Translations under genes and position numbers: made by a program
NCBI RefSeq assembly: GCF_023072595.1
Contig: NZ_JALLGK010000006.1
Coordinates: forward strand, 124,001 to 188,000
Length of the DNA: 64,000 nt
Reading direction: 5' to 3'
Source of the DNA: Streptomyces sp. XM4193
GTDB taxonomy: Bacteria > Actinomycetota > Actinomycetes > Streptomycetales > Streptomycetaceae
Part shown: positions 8,311 through 25,967 of the stretch, one piece after another
Layout: every line of letters starts with the position of its first letter
Position numbering within the stretch: the stretch's first letter is position 1
The notes under the pieces: generated by a model
The model's database searches: none
What the model saw: the letters and a program-made list of their open reading frames with translations, nothing else
What the model was told of the DNA's origin: nothing

Positions 8311-9021
8311 GCGGCGGCGCGCGGTGCCGTCGGCCGCACGCAACGGACGCGCGGCGGGACGAGTGCGGGTGACGAGTGCGGGCGTACGTGCGGGTTCGGG
8401 TGACGGGTGACGGGTGCGGGTGCGGCACCACGCGCGGCAGGCGACAGCGATCCGGTGCGCCTGCCGGGGTGTCCCGGGCGCCGTACGTGCATCGGCCCGT
8501 GTCCGGCCCCGCGGTGCGGCGCGAGCGTGACAGGTCGGGAGCGCGGGCCGGGCCGCCGCGGTCCTCCGGGGCGCATCGTGAACGGCCCTCCTGAGCAACG
8601 GAGTTCGTCCGGGCGACGCCACGCACCCTGCGACTCCGACCGCCCGTGGCCAGACCGCACGTGGCCCGCCCGCCACCGCCGTCCGACGGTGCCCGTTCGC
8701 CCTCGCGGGCGGCGCGGGCGGCGCGGGCGGAGGTCGACGGAACAGCCGCGTGCACGGGTCGTCCACGCACCGCCGCGTCGTGCCGAATGCTCTCGGTTGC
8801 GAGTTCGAATCGCCCGATTACGGTGTGAAGAGGTACGCGCTTTCGAGAGCGCGGGAGGCGTGGACACGACCCGACAACCGCTGCACCGAGAGCGGGCCCT
8901 TCTGCCGCGGTACCGGTCCGGCGAAGTTTCCGGGCGCCCGCCGAGCAGTGCGGCGCACCGCAGAGTCTCGGTCTCCCGAGACCGGCCGGGCCCGGTCGCG
9001 CAGCAACTCATGGGAGGAACG
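8311..9021. other. 711-bp region without a convincing gene
   Basis: All six frames give Arg- or Pro-rich translations without codon bias. The stretch lies just upstream of the repetitive-peptide operon and ends with its ribosome binding site (GGGAGGA, ending five bases before the ATG at 9022). Its promoter is presumably here, but I could not assign boxes. Confidence 0.6.
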
Positions 9022-9426
9022 ATGGTGCATTCCGAGGACAGGTCGAACGAGGAAGAGGGCCCCGCGGACGGCGGCGCGGCGGGCACACCCGGCGTCCACG
9101 ACGGCGGCGCGGACGGAGGTGCGGACGGCGGCGCCGACAGCGGCGCCGAAGGCCCTGCGGACGGCGGCGCGGCCGGCACCCCGGGCGTGCACGACGGAGG
9201 TGCAGACGGCGGCGCGGAGGGCCCGGCCGACGGCGGGGCCGAGGGCACTCCCGGCGTCCACGACGGCGGCGCGGACGGCGGCGCGGACGGAGGTGCGGAC
9301 GGCGGCGCGGACGGCGGCGCGGACGGCGGCGCCGACGACGGTGCCGAGGGTCCCGCGGACGGCGGCGCGGCCGGCACTCCGGGCGTGCACGACGGTGGCG
9401 CCGACGGAGGGGCGGGCCGCTCTTGA
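9022..9426 (+). CDS. repetitive Asp/Gly/Ala-rich peptide, candidate substrate of the adjacent oxygenase
   Basis: A 134-residue protein with no family I recognise. After a short acidic leader (MVHSEDRSNEEE) it consists of four modules. Each opens EGPADGGA(A/E)GTPGVHDGG and continues with a variable number of ADGG steps; the third module has the most. There are no Cys, Lys, Phe, Tyr or Trp residues in the repeats and one His per module. The strong Shine-Dalgarno sequence GGGAGGA supports translation. The stop overlaps the TTG start of the cupin oxygenase (TTGA), so the two are translationally coupled. The layout (leader, repeated cores, coupled Fe(II)/2-oxoglutarate oxygenase) resembles a multi-core RiPP precursor, with Asp or His as possible hydroxylation sites. 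A calcium-binding or purely structural role is also possible. Precursor status is inference. Confidence 0.72.
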   Translation: MVHSEDRSNEEEGPADGGAAGTPGVHDGGADGGADGGADSGAEGPADGGAAGTPGVHDGGADGGAEGPADGGAEGTPGVHDGGADGGADGGADGGADGGADGGADDGAEGPADGGAAGTPGVHDGGADGGAGRS

Positions 9427-10625
9427 GCCTCCCGCGCACCGAAACCCGGGACGCCGCCCCGCGGGGTGGCGTCCTGGAGTCGCGTCTGACCGGGCTCGGC
9501 CGCGATGAGTTCGCGCGCGACGTCTGGGCCCGCAGGCCGCTGCTGACCCGGAGCGCCGACGACTTCTCGGACCTGTTCTCCGCGTCCGCCGTGGACGAGC
9601 TGGTGGCGCGCCGGGGTCTGCGCACTCCGTTCCTGCGCGTGGCCAAGAACGGGTCGACGCTGCCGGAATCGTCGTTCACCTCCCCGGCCGGTGTCGGCGC
9701 CACCGTCGCCGACCAGCTCGACGACACGGCGCTCTGGCGCGCCTTCGCCGACGGGGCGACGCTCGTGCTGCAGGCGCTGCACCGCACCTGGGAGCCGGTG
9801 GCCGAGCTGGTCACCGCGCTCGCCGGCGAGTTGGGCCACCCTGTGCAGGCCAACGCGTATGTGACGCCGCCGCAGAACCGGGGGTTCGACGCCCACTACG
9901 ACGTGCACGACGTCTTCGTGCTCCAGATCGAGGGCGCGAAGCGCTGGGTCGTTCACGAACCCGTACTGCCCCAGCCGCTGCGCGACCAGCCGTGGACCGA
10001 TCACCGGGCTGCCGTGGCCGAGGCGGCCCGGGACGACGAGCCCGCGCTGGACGCGGTGCTGCGGCCCGGCGACGTGCTCTATCTGCCGCGCGGCTGGCTG
10101 CACTCCGCGCAGGCGCGGGGCGAGGTGTCGATCCATCTGACGCTCGGGGTCCACGCCTGGACCCGCTACGCCCTGGCCGAGCAGCTCACCGGGGCCGCGC
10201 TGGCCGCGCTCAGGGACGACCCCGCGGCCCGCGGCACCCTCCCGCTGGGCTCCGAGGATCTGGACGCCGAGATCGAGGTGATCCGTACGCGGCTGCTGGC
10301 GGCGGTCGCCGACGCCGATCCGGCGCCCCGCTTCCACCGGGCACGACGTGCACAGGCACGCCCCGGGCCGCTGGGTCCGCTGGCCCAGCTCGCCGCGCTG
10401 CGCGCTCTGGGGCCCGCCACGCCGGTCCGACTGCGGCAGGCGGTCCAGGCCCGTCTCGACGGCACCAGGCTCTCCAGTCGGGTGGGATGGCTGGACTTCT
10501 CGGAGGCCGAACTCCCGCGCGTCTCGAGGCTGTTGGACGGCAGTGTGCACACCGCGGGCGATCTCGGTGTGGATCTCGCCGCCCGGCTGCTCCGCGCGGG
10601 CCTGCTGGTACCGGCGGACCGGTGA
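9423..10625 (+). CDS. JmjC-type cupin oxygenase (Fe(II)/2-oxoglutarate family)
   Basis: A 400-residue protein of the cupin_4/ROX family, whose studied members hydroxylate amino-acid side chains of proteins such as ribosomal subunits. The double-stranded beta helix carries the metal triad His158 and Asp160 in FDAHYDVHDVFVLQI and His227 in YLPRGWLHSAQARGE. The segment EGAKRWVVHEP between them is typical of the family. A helical C-terminal part with a winged-helix-like end (LLDGSVHTAGDLGVDLAARLLRAG) follows. The start is the TTG of TTGA, overlapping the repetitive-peptide stop. The end overlaps the ferredoxin-like gene (GTGA). The neighbourhood suggests that the repetitive peptide is its substrate. 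A ribosomal-protein hydroxylase is the main alternative. Confidence 0.88.
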   Translation: MSLPRTETRDAAPRGGVLESRLTGLGRDEFARDVWARRPLLTRSADDFSDLFSASAVDELVARRGLRTPFLRVAKNGSTLPESSFTSPAGVGATVADQLDDTALWRAFADGATLVLQALHRTWEPVAELVTALAGELGHPVQANAYVTPPQNRGFDAHYDVHDVFVLQIEGAKRWVVHEPVLPQPLRDQPWTDHRAAVAEAARDDEPALDAVLRPGDVLYLPRGWLHSAQARGEVSIHLTLGVHAWTRYALAEQLTGAALAALRDDPAARGTLPLGSEDLDAEIEVIRTRLLAAVADADPAPRFHRARRAQARPGPLGPLAQLAALRALGPATPVRLRQAVQARLDGTRLSSRVGWLDFSEAELPRVSRLLDGSVHTAGDLGVDLAARLLRAGLLVPADR

Positions 10626-11533
10626 ACGCGGTCCAACCGCCGTACGCAGGACGGTTCTTCTGCGCCGAGGCGGCCCGTGCCCGCGGCGATCCGTGTGCGG
10701 GCACCGCGCCGCACGGGACGGTCTGGGTGCTCGTCGAGCACCGGGGCGGCTGGCCCGCCAACGGCTTCGACGGGCTGGACCTCGATCCGGCCGTCAAGGC
10801 GCTCGTCCACTCCGCGGCCCGGGCGGCTCGGGCACGCGTCCTCCTGATCAGACGGCACGGCCGCCGCCGGGCCGACGGCAGCGACCGGTGGGCGGTGCTG
10901 CGCCACGGCGGACCGGACGGGCTGAGCCAGCAGTGGGGCAGTTGGCGGCGCGACCGCGACCTGGCGCAGATCGCGGACGCGCTGGAGAGCCCGGGCGAAC
11001 TCGGCCTGCCGCCCGTCGTGCTGGTCTGCGCCCACGGTCTGCACGACGCCTGCTGCGCGGTGCGCGGGCGGCCCGTGGGCCGGGCGCTGAGCGAACGCTG
11101 GCCCGAGGCGGTGTGGGAGTGCACCCACGTCGGCGGCGACCGCTTCGCGGCCAATGTCGTCCTGCTGCCCGACGGCGTCTACTACGGCGGCCTGGACGCA
11201 CGTTCGTCGCTCGCCGTGGTCGAGGAGCATCTGGCCGACCGCATCCACGCCGGCTATCTGCGCGGCTACACCACTCTTCGTCCGCCGCAGCAGGCGGCCG
11301 TCGCGGCGGTGCTCGAACGCTTCGGCCCGGCGGGACGGCACGACTACGCGATCGCCTCGACGGAGCGTTCCGGGGAGGGCTGGCACATCCGCGTCCTCGG
11401 CCGCCCCCCGCATCCGGCGGAGCTCGATGTGGAGATCGTCGCCCGGCGCTCCCCGCCGCGCCGACTCACCTGCCGCGGTCCCTCCGACGGCGTGGCCGTC
11501 CGCTACGAGGCGACCTCCGTCCGCCTGCGCTGA
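10622..11533 (+). CDS. sucrase/ferredoxin-like protein (thioredoxin-fold [2Fe-2S])
   Basis: A 303-residue protein of the Suc_Fer-like family. It has the N-terminal Cys region FFCAEAARARGDPCAGTA, the cluster-binding segment VLVCAHGLHDACCAVRGRP and the family motif CTHVGGDRFAANVVLLPDGVYYGG. These proteins resemble thioredoxin-like [2Fe-2S] ferredoxins and are mostly uncharacterised. The GTG start overlaps the cupin stop (GTGA), so all three genes from 9022 are translationally coupled. An electron-transfer role serving the oxygenase is a reasonable inference. The gene ends only 15 bp before the convergent ABC permease stop. Confidence 0.88.
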   Translation: MNAVQPPYAGRFFCAEAARARGDPCAGTAPHGTVWVLVEHRGGWPANGFDGLDLDPAVKALVHSAARAARARVLLIRRHGRRRADGSDRWAVLRHGGPDGLSQQWGSWRRDRDLAQIADALESPGELGLPPVVLVCAHGLHDACCAVRGRPVGRALSERWPEAVWECTHVGGDRFAANVVLLPDGVYYGGLDARSSLAVVEEHLADRIHAGYLRGYTTLRPPQQAAVAAVLERFGPAGRHDYAIASTERSGEGWHIRVLGRPPHPAELDVEIVARRSPPRRLTCRGPSDGVAVRYEATSVRLR

Positions 11534-11548
11534 CCGGACGCCGCGACC

Positions 11549-12349
11549 TCAGCCACGGGTGATGCGGCGGTAGCGGTGGATGGCCAGGGACATGAACAGC
11601 GCGGTGATCGCCGCGGTGGTCATCAGGGAGTACGGCAGGGCGTTCTGCACTGGCCAGGAGGCAGCGGTCTCCAGGCCGGGCGGAGGCTGGTTGCCGAACA
11701 GGTCGCGGGCGGCGGTGGCGGTGGCGGAGATGGGGTTCCACTCCGCGACGTGGCGCAGCGGCCCCGGCATGTCCGCGGTGGACACGAAGGCGGAGGAGAC
11801 GAAGGTGACGGGGAAGAGCCAGATGAGCCCGGCGCTCTGGGCGACCTCGACGCTGCGCGAGGTCAGACCGATGGTCGCGCCGACCCAGGACATCGCGAAG
11901 GCGAAGGCGAGGATGACGAGAAAGGCGAGCGCTGCCTCCCCCGGCGACGCCTGCACCCGCCACCCGACGGCCAGTCCGCACAGCGCGGTAACCGTCAGGG
12001 TCACGGCGCTCATCACGAGGTCGGACAGTGTGCGGCCGAGGACGACGGACAGACGGGGCGTCGGCAGTGAGCGGAATCGGTCGACCAGGCCCTTGTCCAT
12101 GTCGTTGGCCAGCCCGAGCGCGGTGAAGCTCGCGTTGAAGGTGACGGCCTGCACGAAGATGCCGCCCATCAGGTACACGCGGTAGTCGTCGCCGCCGAGG
12201 CTGCCGCCGAAGACATACGCCAGAAGCAGGACGAACATCAGTGGCTGGACGAGAGCGGCGACCACCGATCCGGGGGTCCGGCGCAGGTTGAGCAGATTTC
12301 GCCAGGCGATGATCGAGGCGTCCCGTCCGGCGTGGGTCATCGCGGCCAT
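11549..12349 (-). CDS. ABC-2 type transporter permease, DrrB-like
   Basis: A 266-residue integral membrane protein with six hydrophobic segments (VAALVQPLMFVLLLAYVFGG, AVTLTVTALCGLAVGW, LAFLVILAFAFAMSWVG and others). It contains the ABC-2 signature region ADMPGPLRHVAEWNPI before the last span. It pairs with the DrrA-like ATPase, whose gene it overlaps. The ATG at 12349 was chosen because GAGAGGAAG lies at SD distance. The in-frame ATG at 12340 would give an ATGA overlap and is the alternative. Operon position after the NRPS and MbtH genes suggests export of, or self-resistance to, the peptide product. Confidence 0.92.
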   Translation of the reverse strand: MAAMTHAGRDASIIAWRNLLNLRRTPGSVVAALVQPLMFVLLLAYVFGGSLGGDDYRVYLMGGIFVQAVTFNASFTALGLANDMDKGLVDRFRSLPTPRLSVVLGRTLSDLVMSAVTLTVTALCGLAVGWRVQASPGEAALAFLVILAFAFAMSWVGATIGLTSRSVEVAQSAGLIWLFPVTFVSSAFVSTADMPGPLRHVAEWNPISATATAARDLFGNQPPPGLETAASWPVQNALPYSLMTTAAITALFMSLAIHRYRRITRG

Positions 12350-13437
12350 GTGCCGGCTTCCTCTCGGTGGTGCTGCGGGACGGCTGGTGGAGTCGCGGTG
12401 AGGTCGAGAGTGTCCGGGTCCGCCGGCTCCCGCGGGGCGGCCAACCGGCCCTGGTCGGCCGTGAACTGCTCCGGTGGCGCGTCGGCGGCGGGGCGGCCGG
12501 TCAGGGCGAGGAAGGCGTCGTCCAGCGTGGGCGGAGCGAGGGCGACGTCGCGGACGGGGATGTCCGCACGGCGCAGCTCGGCGAGCGCCCGCTCCAGAGT
12601 GTGCGCGCCGAGTTCGGTGGCCACGTTGAACCGGCCCGTACGGTCGTCGTGTTCGGGCATGTGCGGCCCCAGCGAGGCGAGGATCGTCCAGGCGAGGGAG
12701 CGGTGCCGCGGCTGGGGGACGGTCAGGCTCAGCCGTTCTCCGCCGACGGTCGCCTTGAGCTCGCCGGCCGTGCCGCGTGCGACGACACGGCCGCGGTCGA
12801 TGACGGCGATGCTGTCCGCGAGCTGGTCCGCCTCCTCCAGATACTGCGTGGTCAGCAGGACGGTGGTGCCCTCGGAGACCAACTCCTGGACCGAGCGCCA
12901 GGTGTCGGCGCGTCCCCGCGGGTCGAGCCCGGTGGTCGGCTCGTCGAGCACCACCACCGAGGGGCGAACCACCAGGGCCCCGGCGAGGTCGAGTCGGCGC
13001 CGGGTGCCGCCCGAGAACGACCCGCTTAGCTGGTCGGCGACTTCCTCGAGCGCGAAGCGGGCCAGCAGCTCCCCGGCTCGGCGGCGCGCCTGTCTGCGGC
13101 GCATCCCGTAGAGGCGGGCGACCAGGTAGAGGTTCTCGCGCGCCGTCAGTTTGGGGTCGACGGCGGCGTACTGCCCGGAGAGTCCGAGCCGTCTGCGCAC
13201 CGCCTCCGGTTCGCGCAGCACGTCGTGGCCGGCGACGTGCGCGGTCCCGGAGTCCGGCAGCAGCAGGGTGGACAGGACGCGCACCACGGTGGTCTTTCCG
13301 GCGCCGTTGGGGCCGAGCAGACCCATCACCGTTCCCGGCGGCACGCTCAGGTCGATGCCGCCGAGTGCCTGCTTGGCTCCGAAGCTTCGGGTCAGGCCCT
13401 CCGCGCTGATCGCGGGCGAGCTGTCCTGGCCGGTCAT
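12337..13437 (-). CDS. ABC transporter ATP-binding protein, DrrA-like
   Basis: A 366-residue ATPase of the daunorubicin-resistance (DrrA) subfamily. It shows Walker A GPNGAGKTTVVRVL, a Q-loop region RRRLGLSGQYAAVDP, the signature FSGGTRRRLDLA, Walker B VVVLDEPTTGLDPRGR and the switch His in LTTQYLEEADQLAD. After residue 220 there is the DrrA-type C-terminal regulatory region ending with LDDAFLALTGR, then about 45 Pro/Ala-rich residues not conserved in the family. It lies 67 bp downstream of MbtH on the same strand and overlaps the permease. Together they form the exporter of the NRPS cluster. Confidence 0.94.
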   Translation of the reverse strand: MTGQDSSPAISAEGLTRSFGAKQALGGIDLSVPPGTVMGLLGPNGAGKTTVVRVLSTLLLPDSGTAHVAGHDVLREPEAVRRRLGLSGQYAAVDPKLTARENLYLVARLYGMRRRQARRRAGELLARFALEEVADQLSGSFSGGTRRRLDLAGALVVRPSVVVLDEPTTGLDPRGRADTWRSVQELVSEGTTVLLTTQYLEEADQLADSIAVIDRGRVVARGTAGELKATVGGERLSLTVPQPRHRSLAWTILASLGPHMPEHDDRTGRFNVATELGAHTLERALAELRRADIPVRDVALAPPTLDDAFLALTGRPAADAPPEQFTADQGRLAAPREPADPDTLDLTATPPAVPQHHREEAGTWPR

Positions 13438-13504
13438 GGGTGCCCTTCTGGCTCTGTCGCGTCGGGTGGGAAAGGCGTCGTGCGGTGTGTCGTGCGGTGT
13501 GCGG

Positions 13505-13708
13505 TCACCGGGCGGCGACGGCGCTGCGCGGGGTGAGGTCGGTCCAGTTGCGGTCGACCCAGTCCAGGCAGACGGTGCGGTCCTGCGGGCCGAAGACCTC
13601 GGTCCAGCCCTGCGGTATCGCGGCGAAGGAGGGCCACAGCGCGTGCTGGCCCTCGTCGTTGACCACGACGCGGTGCTGGGTGCGGGGGTCGTCGAAGGGG
13701 TTGGTCAT
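13505..13708 (-). CDS. MbtH-family NRPS accessory protein
   Basis: A 67-residue MbtH-like protein, the usual family size. It has the defining pattern NDEGQHALWPSFAAIPQGW followed by CLDWVDRNWTDLTP, with the conserved Trp residues. These proteins bind adenylation domains and are often needed for their folding and activity. The ATG is preceded by AAGGAGAG. It lies between the NRPS (184 bp upstream) and the ABC exporter, all leftward. Confidence 0.96.
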   Translation of the reverse strand: MTNPFDDPRTQHRVVVNDEGQHALWPSFAAIPQGWTEVFGPQDRTVCLDWVDRNWTDLTPRSAVAAR

Positions 13709-13765
13709 CTCGATCTCTCCTTGTGGTTCGGCACCGTGCGCCGGCGCCGGGGGTGCGGTGGTGTT

Positions 13766-13807
13766 GTCGGTGGTTCGCGGTCGGTGGTTCGGGGTCGGTG
13801 GTTCGGG
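13766..13807. repeat. 14-nt tandem repeat, 3 copies, between NRPS and mbtH
   Basis: Three adjacent copies of GTCGGTGGTTCGGG (the first has one substitution) sit in the 184-bp gap between the NRPS stop and the MbtH start. The gap has no gene. A role in mRNA structure between the cistrons is possible but not shown. Confidence 0.85.
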
Positions 13808-13892
13808 GTCGGGAGTCGGCGTGCTCGGCGCGGTGGCGCTGTGCGAGAGGTCGACCGGCTGCCGTGCCGTGCCCGGTGGCCCGCCTTCGCTG

Positions 13893-24395
<10,503 letters not shown>

Positions 24396-24681
24396 GCGGA
24401 TAACACCTTGCTCTGGACTGCCGCGGCTGGTGGTGGCGGCGGTGGAATGGGCCGTGACGGTCGGTCGGGTACGACGGCTGCGATGGTCGCGGGTATGTCA
24501 TGCATTCGGTGGCCGGCGGGCTTCGGATTGGCCGTGTGACGCGCATCACACGACCGCTCGCAACGACGCGGACTTCCCGGGATCCGATGCGGAAGAAAAA
24601 CCGACGGGTAACCAATCCGTGGGACGCGCGGCTCCGTAGAGACACTGTGCACCGCGCACGAACAGACACCTGGGAGTCATC
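24396..24681. promoter_or_regulatory. divergent promoter region between NRPS and secreted peptide
   Basis: A 286-bp gap between the leftward NRPS operon and the rightward small secreted peptide. It is less GC-rich than average around 24540-24620. No operator could be named. Confidence 0.45.
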
Positions 24682-24978
24682 GTGAAACACCGTGCGACCA
24701 TGCAGCGTTGGGCGATCGTCGGCACCGCGGCGGGAGCCCTGATGCTCTTCTCGGGAACCGCCGCCCAGGCCGCTCCCGCCCAGAGCAAGAACACCCAGAA
24801 CGTCTCACAGAAGGCGGCATCCGCCGACCGCGAGGGCCGTTCCACACAGGGAACGAATTTCTGCCTGCTCTCGATATGCAGTGTCGGCGGAAACGAGAAC
24901 GGCAACGAACAGGGCGGAATACTCGGGCTTCAGGGAATCAACTTCTGCCTGCTCTCCTCCTGCGAGGTGCGCCCCTGA
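24682..24978 (+). CDS. small secreted peptide with twin NFCLLS-x-C motifs
   Basis: A 98-residue preprotein starting at GTG with GGGAG at SD distance. Residues 1-29 are a Sec signal (RWAIVGTAAGALMLFSGTAAQA) with cleavage before APAQ. The mature part is polar and then carries two copies of a CX4C motif, GTNFCLLSICSVGG and GINFCLLSSCEVRP, separated by a Gly/Asn/Glu spacer. There are exactly four Cys, enough for two disulfides. I do not recognise the family. It shares size and export with chaplins and other small Streptomyces surface peptides but lacks the chaplin signature. It stands alone, divergent from the NRPS, so a role in that pathway is not implied. Confidence 0.8.
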   Translation: MKHRATMQRWAIVGTAAGALMLFSGTAAQAAPAQSKNTQNVSQKAASADREGRSTQGTNFCLLSICSVGGNENGNEQGGILGLQGINFCLLSSCEVRP

Positions 24979-25967
24979 GCGACGCGCCCATGAGCGGCGG
25001 TCGCGGCACAGCACGTGCCGCGACCGCCGCTCAACTGCCGCCTGACTGAGGCGCGTCCGACGGCGGCGCACGCCCGGCCCCCGCGGCGGACGACGCGCGG
25101 ACCGGGTGGGGCAGCACTGCCCACGGCTCGCAGGCGGCATCCGGGTCGCGTCATCCGGGTCGCGCCGGGCTCCACATCGTTCGGAGACCGGCGCGACCCG
25201 CCCCCGCCCCCTCGGCCCTCCTGTGCGAACTTCCCGGCCGAGACACCGCGTCGAACTCCGACCGGCTCCGCGCGAGCAGACAGCGCGACGGCACCCACCA
25301 CACGCTCCTGCTCGCCGCCCGAATTCAAGGGTTCACGGATACTCGGATCGAAACACCCCCGCGAACCGGAGGACGGATTATCAGCGCCGTGCCGTCCATC
25401 TCGACCGACCGCGCCTCCTTCGCACGTCAGCCACTTACTGAGCGACCGATTCCACTCACCCGACAGCGAGTTGACGAACAGAGCAATCGACGAACTCTCT
25501 GCCTTTGCGGAACCGTCGGCCCACTGTTCGCCGGATCGGCGCAGAACTGTCGCGAACGAACGGGTCGATGGACTCGCGGTCACCCGCCTTCATTCTCCGG
25601 CGAACAAGCTGGCGGTGCTCGGCGACACGACTGATTTCGGTGGCGACTCGGAGGCCGCCAGCACCGCCTCCACCCGCACTTCTTCGCCCGCACGGCACCC
25701 CGAAAAATCGTTGGCCACCGCACGGTCCGTTCAGAACTCAGCCTCGTCGACTCGTGATCCGAAAAGCAGCATGCACCGAGCAATTAATTGGCACAACAAG
25801 GCACTTGCGAGTGAAATCAACGCTGCTTCGGCGGACAGTGACGCGCAGGCACACACGTCCCGGCGGAGCCAGGCCTCGAACGCCGCAGCCGGTGAGGGCG
25901 GGCAGCCCGGAGACCTGAACAGGAACGCATATCCGGCTCGGTGATCGGGCCCGCCCGCGCTGTCGGA
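24979..25967. other. 989-bp region without a convincing gene
   Basis: Several open frames cross this stretch but none has actinomycete codon bias, a good ribosome binding site or a recognisable domain. From about 25330 it is clearly poorer in G+C than the surroundings. It sits where an immunity gene would be expected downstream of the RHS protein, yet no such gene is seen. It could be a decayed remnant. Confidence 0.6.

Noticed and set aside
8750..8850. A tRNA-like T-loop (GAGTTCGAATCG)
   Set aside because: The flanking bases do not form a T stem, and no acceptor, D or anticodon arm can be drawn.
9022..9426. Reading the repetitive peptide as an RTX calcium-binding protein
   Set aside because: GGADGGADGG superficially resembles RTX nonamers, but the GGxGxDxUx spacing and hydrophobic position are missing; kept only as a remote alternative.
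8166..10550. A 794-codon leftward frame over the repetitive-peptide operon
   Set aside because: It is antisense to two clear genes, and its repetitive part merely mirrors the DGG repeats.
25015..25944. A 309-codon rightward frame in the gene-free region
   Set aside because: The composition is Pro/Arg/Ser/Thr-rich with no codon bias, no domain and no good ribosome binding site.
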